NCBI GenBank assembly: GCA_037157565.1
Contig: JAZHRO010000022.1
Coordinates: 5,456,001 to 5,520,000, forward strand
Origin: Thalassia testudinum
Taxonomy: Eukaryota > Streptophyta > Magnoliopsida > Alismatales > Hydrocharitaceae
DNA length: 64,000 nt
Direction of reading: 5' to 3'
Shown here: one piece after another, positions 43,872 to 55,092 of the stretch
Layout of the letters: each line of letters begins with the position of its first letter
How positions within the stretch are numbered: position 1 is the stretch's first letter
The notes under the pieces: generated by a model
What the model saw: only the letters and a program-made list of their open reading frames with translations
What the model was told of the DNA's origin: nothing
The model's database searches: none
Program-made: the position numbers and the translations under genes

Positions 43872-46195
43872 TGTTGAGAAGCGTAAAGCGCTTTTTTGGT
43901 AGGAAAAGCATCGTAGTATAGTGCGCAATACGATCAAACAAAGATATTTTAATAAAAGATAACGAGACTTGAGTCCCGGTCATTCGTCTCTGGGAGGCGT
44001 TGCTTTTACTTTTGAAATCGATCTTTTCACTACTCTACTTCATTTAAAGACGCACGCCGGTTTCCAATCTCCTAACAAAAACTTCACCACTCTTGTTATT
44101 AACTCGGATCACGTGCGCATGCGTCAAGTAAATTACGAAAGTGAACGTGTGGGTTTCTGTGCGTACAACTCTAGTGAGGTGGTGACTAGTTATGGAGAAA
44201 GCATCTATTGTTAAATTCTCAATATCCTCAGGAAACGACATGCTGGTGTGTAATAGATAGACAGTTAAAGAGCGGGCACTTAAATCACACAAAAACGATA
44301 ATCATTCAGCTCATGGTGATTCCAAACACATAAAGAGATATATAAAAATGTGTTTTCATTCATTCATTGGGGAGTTGTTGCACAAGGAATCTAGAGGAAA
44401 GCTTCTACATAAATGCTTGAAAATTAAACCTAGCTACCAGAAAATGATCGCATACAAGAATCAAAGGGGGGATTTCGCATGCATCATTGGGGGAGAAGTA
44501 AGACTACACTACTAAACAATAAATAAAACAATAAAATTATAAAGAGCATGAATTAAATCTAGAAGAATAAAAGGGCATTCAGGGGTGGTCCCCGATGGCC
44601 TTGGAGTGGTCGGGAGAAGAATGAGGGGCGGCCAATGTAGCTTAGGCCTTGGAGAGAGGTAGGGTTGATCTAGCATCCCGGCATGGTGTCCTCCATGGTG
44701 GTGGTAGTGAGCTCGTGGAGGTGGAGTGGCTAGTTAAGTGGAGGTGGCGTGAATGGCACTAATGGAGTGAAATTGCCAAGGAAGTGAATGGGTGTGTTTG
44801 GCCGCCCATGGGGTCTTTTTATAGACCCAATGGCTTCTCTCTAGAGAGGTGTGGAACTCTCTAAAGAGAGTCCAAGAGTGGCCGGCCACATGGGGTTGGA
44901 GGTGGTCATTGAGATCCAAGAATTGTGGATCTCAATTTGAATGCCTCTTGGTTGCTAAATTCGGCAACCAAGAGGTGGCACCATCTCAAGAGGTCTCTAG
45001 AGAATTCTAGAGAAGTGTGTGCGTGGATGGGTGTGTGTGTGTGTGTGTGTGTGGTCGTGCTCCACATGGCTAGGTGGCTTATGGTAGGTCCTAAAGGGTT
45101 TGTGTAGGTGTAGGTCTTGATTTTACGATTACAAACCCTAATTGCTAAGGTGAAAATTCAATTAAACTTATCCTAAGTTTAATTGAATGAGTGTGAGCCT
45201 AATTGAGGGTGACATAACTCAATTAGGTTGGTTTTAGGTCAATTGGACTCTCACTAAGTCCAATTAAACTTGTGTGGGTTGAGATCTAAGCTCAATTGGA
45301 CTCAATGAGTCCAATTGACTTAGGTGAAGGTAATTGACTTTGATCTAAGTCAATTGGGTTTGGTGAGGACCTAATTAGGTCCTTAGGTAGGTCTAAAGGT
45401 GATGTACTAGGGTTAGGACACCTTAGTTTGGGTTCCTATGGGGTTGGGATTAGGTCTAGGGACCAAGAGATCCAAGATCAAGACTTGAATCTCAAAACAG
45501 GGACTGGAGACCAGCATCAGACGTCCAATAATAGGGTCAGATGACTTATACTAAAAAATTAGAAGTCCAGACTTCAGTTCTATACGTCCAATTTGAGTAA
45601 GGGGGAAATCAGGGTTCTGTTTTGGGTACTCTGCAAAAATTGGACGTCTGACAAAGTGTCTGGACATCCAATAACACTGCAGAAGTGGGTTTGAGGTGTG
45701 CGGGAGATGGCTAAGGGTCCTGGACGTCCTAAAACTTATCTGGACATCCAGACAAGGGTTGGAACTAGGGTTTTAGGGCTTCTTAGGGTGCGGTGACCTA
45801 ATCTAAGGGTGGCTAAGGCTTGGGGAGGTCTCTAGGCTATCCTAGGGCTAGGATGGACCTAGGCTCTTCACATTTTACTGCTTTATTTCTACTTAATAGA
45901 ATAGAAAACCTTTAACCCCCTTACATCATTATTCCTACATCTAATGTAAGCCTTCTGCTCAATCTCTTCTACAACTCCTGTTATTCCTGATCCAGCTTCA
46001 GATCCTGCTCCAGATCAGCTTATTGCCTGCAATTGACATAATCACTTAATCAGCACATTATAAAATTATTTCATGCATAGCTAAAGGAAAGCAGTAAAGG
46101 TGCAGACAATGCTTATGCATGCATGAATTACCCTAACTTATGCTAAGTCCTAGCCTAATTTAGGTCAATTAAGACCTATGATTACTGCGCAATCA
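43872..46195 (-). mobile_element. Solo LTR E1, nested in D gag
   Basis: Target duplication CTAGC is at 43867-43871 and 46196-46200; 2324 bp, ends TG/CA. It is the same family as the LTR of E2 (56458-61234). On the minus strand a TATA box TCTATAAAAAGACC lies near 44813-44826. AGACGTC-type motifs cluster at 45515-45770. The 3' motif GCCTCCCAGAGACGAATGAC is at 43979-43998 (minus). A (GT)n run is at 45027-45053, and a perfect palindrome with arms TCAATTGGACTCA lies at 45292-45318. No coding region. Confidence 0.92.
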
Positions 46196-47299
46196 CTAGC
46201 CACACTGGTAGCAAAGGGGGACACGACCTCCTCCCTCAGTAGGTCCTTGCTGGCGGTTGGGCGAGGGTCCGGTGCTGGCAACTGGCCCCTGTCTGGGGCC
46301 CCCAAAGGCCACTGATGACCCCGCAAAACGAGACGGCTCTCTTGCGGGTGCCGTATGCCTCCTCTCCCGACAGCCCTGAGAGTACTCTGGCTGATAGGGC
46401 CTCTTCTGTTCTCTATCAGTGTCTCGCGTGGTCAGGTTGGTCTCCTCGTAGGTCATGGCTGTCTCAACCACTCGTGAGAAGGTGGGTAGCTTCAGGGGTT
46501 TGACATACCCCTGAATAGCAGCTTGGAGCCTCTCGGTAAACCTCCATAGGCGATCCTCCGTAGACACGGCTGTCGAGGAAAAATGTGACAGCTCCAGAAA
46601 ATGCGTGTGGTACGCGCTAACAGTCATCTTCCCCCGGCGAAGAGTGTGGAACTCCCGCCTCCTCTGGTCCTACCAGGTCTGCGGAAAGTACTACTCGCAG
46701 AAGAGAGTCATGAACTGGTCCCACATTGGCTCTCTCCCCTCCTGGCCTCTGACTACTCTCCACCACCTGTGTGCTGCACTCTCTAGCTAGTACGTGGTAA
46801 AGGCCACACGGTACTCCACGGGAGAGCGAAGGGTGTTGAACACCTTCTCTATCTGCTCTAGCCAGTCCTCTACCTTGGACGGGTCCTCATCCCCCTTGAA
46901 GGAGGGGGGCTTCAGCTTCCGGAACTGTCCGAAAAACTCTTGGTGCAGCTGAAGTGGGGGAACAGGCATGCCTCCAGGCAAGGAGGGCTCGTGCTCAAAA
47001 GTGTCAGAGTGTGGTGGGGGAGGTGGAGGACCACCCCCTCCCCATCCTGCTCGTCCGGTGCTATGGCGATCTCTCTGTCCCATCGAGGATTCCCCCTCCA
47101 CATCCTTAGGGAGAGGTGCCTGTGGAGGCTAGTGGAGCTCCTCTCGCATGATATCTCTGATCAGCTGGGCAAGATCCTGGGCCTGAATGCCCGGGAGAAG
47201 AGGTGGATCAACTAGTACCTCAGGCCCAGCACGTCCACCCCTTCGACCTTGTCCACGGTTGTGACCAGGACCTGCCTCGAGAACTCCCTAACGAGGCAT
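46196..47299 (-). pseudogene. D gag
   Basis: The likely start is ATG at 47299 (minus). A Gly/Pro-rich N-terminus is followed by FFGQFRKLKPPSFKGDEDPS and KVEDWLEQIEKVFNTL, the classic chromovirus gag core, then YHTHFLELSHFSS and RLQAAIQGYVKPLKLPTFSR. It ends with CYQCG, the first half of the zinc knuckle, at the E1 junction. Stops include TAG at expected Gln positions. In relatives gag packages element RNA into particles. Confidence 0.9.
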
Positions 47300-47467
47300 C
47301 TCCTGCAAGGAGATGCAAAAGAGAGAACAAGAGAGTCAATGATACCGAATTACTTTGAGAAAAGACTCGGAACGAATATCAAGGTGATGCGTTGGGGTGG
47401 CTATCCTAGTTATATGCACGTGAATGGTTATTGTCAAGCCAATTGGTTCATTTCTCAGGATGACCTT
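47300..47467 (-). other. D leader between primer site and gag
   Basis: About 170 bp of leader. No separate feature seen. Confidence 0.6.
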
Positions 47468-47479
47468 GCTCTGATACCA
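47468..47479 (-). promoter_or_regulatory. D primer binding site, tRNA-iMet
   Basis: TGGTATCAGAGC on the minus strand is a perfect 12-nt match to the complement of the initiator tRNA 3' end, 3 nt inside the 5' LTR boundary. Confidence 0.95.
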
Positions 47480-47482
47480 TCT

Positions 47483-50106
47483 TATTATGACCCGATTGTC
47501 GGATCCCTATAGGACCCGAGACCAGCTTGCCTCGACTAATCCTAAGACCTAGTCGTCCAACAAGAAATAACCAAAAGTAAGAAAGTAAACCACATTCAGA
47601 TATGCAATATAACTAAGTAGAAGAAACGTACAAAGAAGTAAAGGAAAATAGGTTTGCTATTTCAGTATATGCCACCACAACAACAATAACGGAAAGCAGA
47701 AAGTAAACAGTAGTAACAGAACAGTAACTAAAAATCCATTACTTACTACAATAGTAGAGAAAAGAAAAGGAAGTGCTGAAGAAAACTACGGTTGGACTCG
47801 ACTGGGCCCAACACCCTCCGCAGCCGAAAACTCGGGCTGCTCAACTCCTGGTCTTGAATAGTGTTATGAAAAGACAGAGTCAGCGAACGTTGAGTAGAGT
47901 GGCATGTACATTATCTAAGTACAGAATAGTAAAAACAACACGTTTATTCTCATTCCCATTTATCTGTTTTATATGTTCCAGTGTTACCCATTTCTCAAAG
48001 TATTCAGATATTTCTTGATCTTGCATGTTCCTTGTAGGAACGATCTTGATTACAATTTTTTCCGTAGAGTAGAAGGTACATGTGGTGCTCTCCTGGCCGG
48101 GAGAGTCCCCCGTGGTAACCCTACACCCAGTCAACCACCCTGAGGTCACTGTCAAGACATAGCGGTACTACAGCACGCGTGATAAGCGCACGGGTAGCTA
48201 CCCCGCACTACCACGCGGTGAATCGTTTCCACTAGCGGGTATGCCCAAAGTACAGCACGGAACAGTAAAGGGCCTTTCCCTCTCAGAACAGGGGTCTCGC
48301 CCCTCCACAGTCCGCGCACCCTCGTCTGACTACCCCAGTTTGCCAAAGGGCTTAACAAGTTGGTGTAGGGTGGCTAGCTGAACCTCGGGTCCCGTGGGGT
48401 GGCTAGCTCCCTCCCTACACTAGTAGCTCACCTCGGTACCACGTACGCGAGGGCCAACAAGAGTTGGTGTAGAGTGGCCAATCCTAATCCCAGGTCTCAA
48501 CCCAAGGGAAGCTAGCTCCGCTCTACACAAAAGGGGACAGTTGCTCTCCTTGGTACCATGTACTCAAGGGCCAGCACACTTCCCGTCTACATTCTAGATT
48601 TCTGTCTATCCACAGGAGTTCTACTCTTAATTCCCCGTAGGGTTCATACTCGTGTTCACCTCATTTATCCCGATCCAGATCTCATCTTTCATAATTCATT
48701 TCTCATTCGTATGCAGGCAGCTCGTGTTTTCATAATTCAAATCTCAATACATGCAACTGGTGATTTCACAGGTAATTGTTCATTAAATACAGGCAATTCA
48801 TATTCTAACAGGCAACTCATAATTATAATACAGGCATTTTCATTTCTCTACCTTAGGGTTTATGCCACATCCTAGAGTTCCATTCAACTACTTCCACAAG
48901 CACATTCTTATTCAAATATTGTTAACAGAATTAAACCACTCTACCAGGAAACTCGGGAGTAATGGGGGCTTGAACCGCGACCCAGACGTCTCTACAAGCC
49001 CCAAACACGTAATAGGCTGAAACCCTATACCAGGGAATACATCACAAAAGGAAAGTTCAGAACAGTGTAAAACAGACTCTAGTACGTAGAGGAACTCGAG
49101 AGGAAAGTATAGGTATTTCGTTTGCATAAAATGGACCCCGATCGGACCCTAAACAAGTCAAAAACATGCCTACTGTTCAAAATCAGACATCTGGGAATAA
49201 TCCCAGACGTCTTAAAATGCGTCAGATCTTACCTTATGTTCCTGCGGTATCCTCAAACAACTAGACCTTCTCTGCGATCGTCTGAAGGCAGTTCCAGACA
49301 TCATACAATGCCTCCGATCATCTGGACGTACCTCCGGACGTCTGGCGATGTACTCAAACGTCCAAAAATGAGTGGAAAAGAGCTCCATGTGCCTTCCCAA
49401 GGGCCTTTACCTATGTACAAAATCGTAGGTCCAAATCAGGCCCGACTAGCTTCTACGATGAGGCCTGCATGGTCGTAACCGCGGAAAAGAATGTAACTTG
49501 TGATATAAGTGCTTTCAGACATCTGGTCTCAGACCCGAACATCCAACTGCTCCACGGTCATCTGGTCAACTCTCCAGATGTCTGATGCTGGAAAAATCCT
49601 AGTATCAGAAACTCCCCGCAGCTCGCTCCACTCGCTCGCCTCGCGTTGCAGCAGCTCCAGCCGCTGCAAAGGGCTGGGAGGCCGTCTCCCCGAGCCCTCT
49701 CCTCCTCCCATATGCACTCGCCATTGGCCGTGCGAGATCTGCCGAGCCTCCACCGAAGCTCCATCGACCTTAGGCCTCCTCCTCCTCCCATGCTCTCCTC
49801 CTTCCTCCCTCTCGCTCTCCCTCGCTCACCCCCTCTCGCCGCTCTTGCACAAGCACTGAAGGTGGTGGTGGATGTGGTGTGTGGAGTGCAGAGGAGATAG
49901 GAGGGGGGTTTATATAAGAGGGTGAGGGGTTTAGGGTTTGGGGGAGGTGAGGAAGAGAGAGAGGAAGGAACGGTTTTGCGCACTGCCCGCGCATAGAGTG
50001 TAGTGCACAGGACAAAAATTCCACTTTCAGACGTCCAGGAAAGGGTCCAGACGTTTGATTGAGACTCCAAATGTCTTAAAAGTCTAAAAAGTAATGGGTC
50101 GTTACA
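47483..50106 (-). repeat. D 5' LTR
   Basis: It pairs with 37475-40131. TATA-like TTATATAAAC at 49908-49917 (minus), AGACGTCT motifs at 50020-50080 and 49180-49580. Direct repeats GGGTCTCGCCCCT-like and TACGCGAGGGCCAAC-like occur in the middle. It ends GGGTCGTTACA on the plus strand before GCTGG. Confidence 0.93.
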
Positions 50107-50111
50107 GCTGG

Positions 50112-51776
50112 CTAGACCATGTTGGCCTACCCGGGATTGCCTTGGAACCCTTGCAAATTGGGGCCTCTGTTAATCATGTTTCGCGGGTTCAGTTGTGGCT
50201 GAGAAGGAAGGGATCCCTGTTGTTCACAATCCGACAGCTGGCTCAACTGTCCCTTCACTAAGGCCATTTCCTCTTTGTGTTTTTGGTTCATTGTAGCCAT
50301 CATTTCTATCAAGGTGTCCATTTGGTTTTGTGGGGGAGGGGCCGCCCTATTTGGGTTATAAAGGGGTCTAACCGATGGACCTTACTGATAGGAAGTTGGG
50401 TTTGGCTGATGGTTTCGCCTAGGCTGGTTCTGAAATTGAGGTGGTTTTTGGTTCGTCCAAGCAAAAATTTGGGTGATTATGCCATTCGACATTGTAGGTG
50501 TTGGAGAAGGGGTCAGGTTTGGAATAACCTTGGATAGCTTGGACATCTTCAAAGATAGAAGGTGTCGAGGGGGAGGGAAGAGAATAATCACGGGTTGAGG
50601 GAGCAAAGGTTCCTCCCTAGAACATGGTCAGGGGTTGTTCCAGGTGCATTTGGCTTAGTGGCTGGACCAGGTCAACATTGTGAGCTACTTTTGCTAGGGA
50701 GAGAATCTGTAGCGGGTTCCGGGTCTGGTTCAACAGTTCATCAATTTTCTTGTCTACCAATTCCACTCGATCAAATTTCTTAGCAATGATATCCATGTCA
50801 ACCATTCCGGAATTCTCTTATACCTCATAGATCCCACCATGGGGTTGATTGAATCGACTAAACTGGGTCATGGAGGCATTGTTGAGCAAATTTTCGCTCA
50901 TAGACTCGAAGAGCTCAAAAGCACTCTCCTCGTCTTTGTTCAAGAAGTTTCCCCTGCATGAGGCATCGACGAAGTTCTGAAGGTTGCTGTCCAAACTGTG
51001 GTAGAAGATCTGGGCCAATTGCCACCTCGGAACCTCATGGTGTGGGCATTTCCTTAATAATTCGTTAAATCTCTCCCACGCCTCATGGAACTGTTCCCTG
51101 CCCTGGAGTGTAAAGGTGGTAATGGTCTTTCCTATGCGGAAGAATTTCTTTAGAAATGAATGCCTCAATTCTTCCTAGGTGGAGATAGGTCTTCCTAAAG
51201 TTCTAAGCAAGTGAGATGCATTATCTCTCAACAAGAAGGGGAACATCTTGATCAAACCAATGTCTAGGCTGATGTTCCTGGGCTTTATAGTCCGGGCGAT
51301 CCAATCAAGATCCTCTAGATGTTGGAAGGGGTCCTCATTTGAGAACCTATGAAAGTGGCTCTGAATCAGGCTTAGGACATTTGGTTTCATCTCAAAATCA
51401 TCTCCCCCCTCGAGGATCCTAAGATGTGGTTCAATCTGAATCGCAGAAGGATTGTAGAAGTTGTGGAGGGGCCTAGGTTGGCCCTAGAATTGTGGTGGAT
51501 CAGGTGGTGGTTGCCCTTGCGGGTCCTGCAAAGGTGGTGGTGGTTGCCCCTGCGGGTTCTGCAACCAATGTATGGCTTGCATGATAGTGTGGATCTGTTG
51601 CTGCTGAAGCCGATGGTTTGCATTGATCTGGGCCTAGATGATGGACATTGTATCTGGTGGAGGTTGGTCCTCAACCTCATCTACTCTTGGTTCGGCCATA
51701 TCTCTAACAAGATCAAGTCTCCTGGTTTCTCGTCCCAAAACAAACAACTCGAGATGAAGTGATTGTCTCCCATTCT
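50112..51776 (-). pseudogene. A gag, N-terminal and core part
   Basis: On the minus strand, from 51762 downwards: a frame with MAEPRVDEVEDQ near the start, a Gln/Pro-rich stretch, LSLIQSHFHRFSNEDPFQHL, then FFRIGKTITTFTLQGREQFH, EAWERFNELLRKCPHHEVPR and FVDASCRGNFLNKDEESAFE (50818-51168), the conserved Athila capsid core. The region 50617-50805 has LVDKKIDELLNQTRNP and 50127-50321 a coiled-coil-like MNQKHKEEMALVKGQLSQL. Several frameshifts and stops. The segment ends at the D insertion. Confidence 0.88.
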
Positions 51777-51856
51777 ACACTAGAGAAGAACGGGGGAGGG
51801 ATGTGGAGAGAGACAGATGCGAGAAGCGTGTGTGCACAACCAAGCAGACAAGCCTA

Positions 51857-54041
51857 TGATAAACGTCAGTTTATCATCATTCTTATGCACTAAAACAAAC
51901 CTAGCTCTTAGGATTTTACTCCGCAAATGAGTTTTTGGGCTGCATTTAGGCATAAATTAGGTTAGGCATGCATTGCATTTTTTATTGTATTTTTAATGTA
52001 TTTTTGTGAGTGTTAGGGATAAACAGATTTCCAGATCTCTAGTACCCTAGCACTTAGGAAGGCAACTGATGAAGGAGAAGCTCTCACCAGCTGGAACTCA
52101 ACTTGATCCAGCTCACCATAGCTAGAATTCAGCTCACCTAAATTAGGGTTAGCTCATCCTAGCTCCATTCAGCTCATCTCAGCTAAATGGCAGCTCAAGA
52201 GAGCTCATCTTAGCTCACCCTAGCTCAGGTCAACTCAGATCCAGCTCAACTTAGCTGAGTCTAGCTCATCTTAGCTCCCATTAGTCCACATGGAGCTCTA
52301 GCTAGCTCAGTTGAGTTGACTGGAGTTCACCCCATCTCAGGTCCAACTACATCCAGCTCCACTCAACTCCAGCCAGCTGAAGATGACTTCATTCCAGCTC
52401 AGGAAGCTCAACTTCAGCTCCGGGGACTCAGCTTAGCTCAACTCAGTTGAGCTAAGCTACCTTAGCTGCCTCAACCAGCTTGATCCTCCCTGGGAGCACC
52501 AGACCCAGCTCACCTCAGCTCATTATGGTAGAAGCCAGCTCACTTTAGCTTAGCTTAGCAGCTAGTAAAGAACTAGCAAGCTAAGCCAGCTAGAGTAGCT
52601 CCATGCCAGCCTCTTCAGTAGCTGCCAGCTCCAGTTCAAGCTCCAGACTTCCCCTCCTCAGCTCCTCTCTTCAAACCTTAGCTCACATTACCTACTCCTC
52701 TACTCCATAGCTAGCTAAGCTAGCATCCAACTCCTTGGCCATCCACCACTTTCAACTCAACCCTAGCTAGCTCCATCAACTAAGCTCACCTAAGCTAGCT
52801 ATCATACTCCAAGTTGGCGCCACCACCATCACACCCCTTCACCCCATCACCACTACCAAAAGCCACCTATTTTCCCTCCAAAATTCCCTTCATCTCCACC
52901 ATACACCTCTCCTTAAATCCATCTCCACCATCCACCTAACCCCCCTTCTAGAAGACCCTAGGTTGGCGCCAAAATGGTGGTGTCTCTCCATCACCAAAAG
53001 CCACCAACACCACCATAACCACCCCCTTAACACCCCTTGAGTTGGCGCCAATTACCCTTAGCCATAGGATCCCCAACCACCTCCGTCTTCCCATCTTAGC
53101 CCTCCATTTCAAGAGTCACCTTAGCCCCCTTCCTACTCTATATAAACCCACCACCTACCACCATTTAGAGCATCCTCCATTAGTGTATTTTTCTACCTAT
53201 ACCCACCTACACCTACGGCCAAGAAGAAGGAGTAGAGAAGAAGATTAAAGGGGCACATCACCAGCCCTTTTGGTGCCTTCTTCTCCCCACTCTCTTCAAC
53301 TTGGGCCACGCCAAGGAGGAGGACTTTTCTACTTCAAGGAGGACGGCCAGGAAAAGGAGAAGGACCTAGGGTGGATGTCCACCCTTGGAGAAAAGCTTAG
53401 GGAACCCCCCCTTAGGGCTTGCTTTGGAGGACATCACCTTGGCGGAGCATAGCAAGGAAGGAGTTGGAAGACTCTTTTCAAGCTCGGGAGCTACCAAGCT
53501 TGGAGCAAAAAGCCCTCTTCTTCACCATCTATGTAGAGGATTTGTGTTTTCTTTTATTTATTGCAATTTTCTAGTAGTAGAAGCATTTATCTACTAGGCT
53601 TTTCTGTAAAACACTTTCTCATTAATCTAGTTGCCTTCTTTGCAATTTCTTTAGTTGCATTTTTAATTGCTTTGTTTTTAGCATTCTTCACTCCCTCTCC
53701 CTAATTATTCTAGGCTTCCACTTGCCTAGAGTGAGCTTAGGGAGAGGCTCTACTTGCCACTTTAGAAGTAGTATATTGAGTTAAGTGTAAGTCACTTTCT
53801 CGCCAACAATTTCGCATGTTGCCTTAATTTCAAAAACATAAAAATGATATATTGAAAAAGACCAAAAAGAAAGTTGAGATCTATTTTGTAAGCAAGAGAA
53901 TTAATTTTGCAAACATATTGCCTCCTTGGACGACCCTAGATGCTCCCCTATCTAGGAATACAAATTTAAAAGCCAAAGCGGATTTACACTTTGCAACGAC
54001 ACTAAATTGCCTAATTAACAAACCGCGTATTTTTGCGATCA
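51857..54041 (+). mobile_element. Solo LTR G, nested in A leader
   Basis: Target duplication GCCTA is at 51852-51856 and 54042-54046; 2185 bp; TG/CA ends. It begins with a perfect hairpin TGATAAACGTCAGTTTATCA. A TATA box (CTATATAAACCC) lies at about 53138-53149, and GCCTCCTTGGACGACCC at 53920-53936 is the shared LTR 3' motif, giving plus orientation. The U3 contains an AGCTCA-rich stretch (52080-52800) and three GTTGGCGCCA segments near 52815, 52964 and 53041. No coding region. No second copy exists inside, so a solo LTR. Confidence 0.88.
52080..52810. repeat. AGCTCA/TAGCTC-rich simple-motif region in G
   Basis: The hexamer AGCTCA and near forms (AGCTCC, AGCTAG, AACTCA) recur dozens of times at irregular spacing, so this is a degenerate motif field and not a clean tandem array. 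AGCT is itself a palindrome. Confidence 0.8.
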
Positions 54042-54046
54042 GCCTA

Positions 54047-54249
54047 GTCCTTATAGTGTATTCCTTAGGGGACCTAGAAATCTCCAAAGGAACAATCAAG
54101 TCTATAGGCAGGGGACCACCCTTCCCAAAGCTAATCTGGCCAGGTTGATTACAAGGGGATTGTGGGGAAGGTTCTTCCTTTGGCTTGCACCACCGGTTCC
54201 GTAGACCCCACAACTGCGGTTGTTTGACACTTCCCCATAGCCTAGTCAC
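54047..54249 (-). CDS. Small leader ORF of A, N-terminal part
   Basis: ATG at 54249 gives MTRLWGSVKQPQLWGLRNRW, collinear with the A2 leader ORF at 3260. It is cut after RTRL by the G insertion; the continuation lies just left of 51857 and ends at a stop that corresponds to the A2 stop. Function unknown; see the A2 entry. Confidence 0.35.
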
Positions 54250-55069
54250 CAGATTCTACTAAGGGAATGAAGGCCAAGTGCCTAGCAAACAAAACCATGC
54301 CTCTTGAGACTTAACCCAGTCCTGCCTAGGGCACATCTACTCTGTTTTAATGGGGCTAGGGCAATGCTTGTGCTCGGGTTATGTGATGAGGCGTTAATTG
54401 GGGTGGTGGCTCTTAGTTATTCAATTCAGATGTGTGTGCTCCTAACAAGACATGATTTTCAAGTAAGGATTTAAGATGTGGTGTCTTTTAACGTTTGTCC
54501 TTACTTTAGTGTCTTTTAGGGTTGACGTGTCTTAGTATTTTCGGATAAGTTTCAAGTGGGCATGCCAAGTTTTGCATACAATGGGTGAGAGTGAATTTCC
54601 TTTAACGTGATGAGGCTCTAGAACCCTAATGTGCTCACCCTAGTGTTCATGCAATTTCTACCAGGTGAGTCGATTTTAGGGGTGAGTGGTGCGGCCCAAG
54701 TCAAACCACGGTGGCTTCACAAACACCACTCAAAGAAAAAGAACACTCCAAAAAGATTAGGTCTTTAAGAATGTTAGAGTGTTTTTTTTTTTTGGGTCAT
54801 GAGTTAAGGATGAGGATCAGGCAATCATTCACCACGGTAATTTTTTTCTGATTTTAAATTTTTTTGATTTTTTTAAGCAAGCAAACAACCATAAGAAAAG
54901 AAATACTCACAACCGGTCCTCGCTGCGCTTACTCCATCTCCATCGTCACGAGTCATGCTCCTTCGCCATCCAAGCGTCGAGTTCCTGCAACCATCAAGTA
55001 GAGGGAGAAAATGCGTTAGATGATGTGAGCATGGATGCAAAATGGAAGTGACAAAATAAATCTATTGCC
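54250..55069 (-). other. A 5' leader, non-coding
   Basis: It aligns with 2436-3259 of A2, including a T-run at 54782-54794 and the segment for the CACCACGGTGGCTTCAC-like sequence. No coding region is seen. Confidence 0.75.
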
Positions 55070-55087
55070 TCCTCGGCAACAGTGTCA
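55070..55087 (-). promoter_or_regulatory. A primer binding site, tRNA-Asp type
   Basis: On the minus strand TGACACTGTTGCCGAGGA, diverged from the Athila-type site at four positions, lies 5 bp after the LTR end. Confidence 0.7.
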
Positions 55088-55092
55088 AAAAC

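Larger units (their letters stand above)
37475..50106 (-). mobile_element. Tekay/Del-like chromovirus D
   Basis: Target duplication GCTGG is at 37470-37474 and 50107-50111. LTRs are 37475-40131 (3') and 47483-50106 (5'), about 2.65 kb. Internal order on the minus strand: primer site, gag with zinc knuckle, protease, RT, RNase H, integrase with a chromodomain-like tail. Solo LTR E1 splits gag. The perfect tRNA-iMet site and the integrase tail ending in an ATWE segment support the Tekay/Del group of chromoviruses. All frames contain stops, mostly TAG at expected Gln positions. Confidence 0.94.

Noticed and set aside
45027..45053. (GT)n run as a functional site
   Set aside because: An ordinary microsatellite in the E1 LTR. 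E2 has only a short, imperfect counterpart near 57470.
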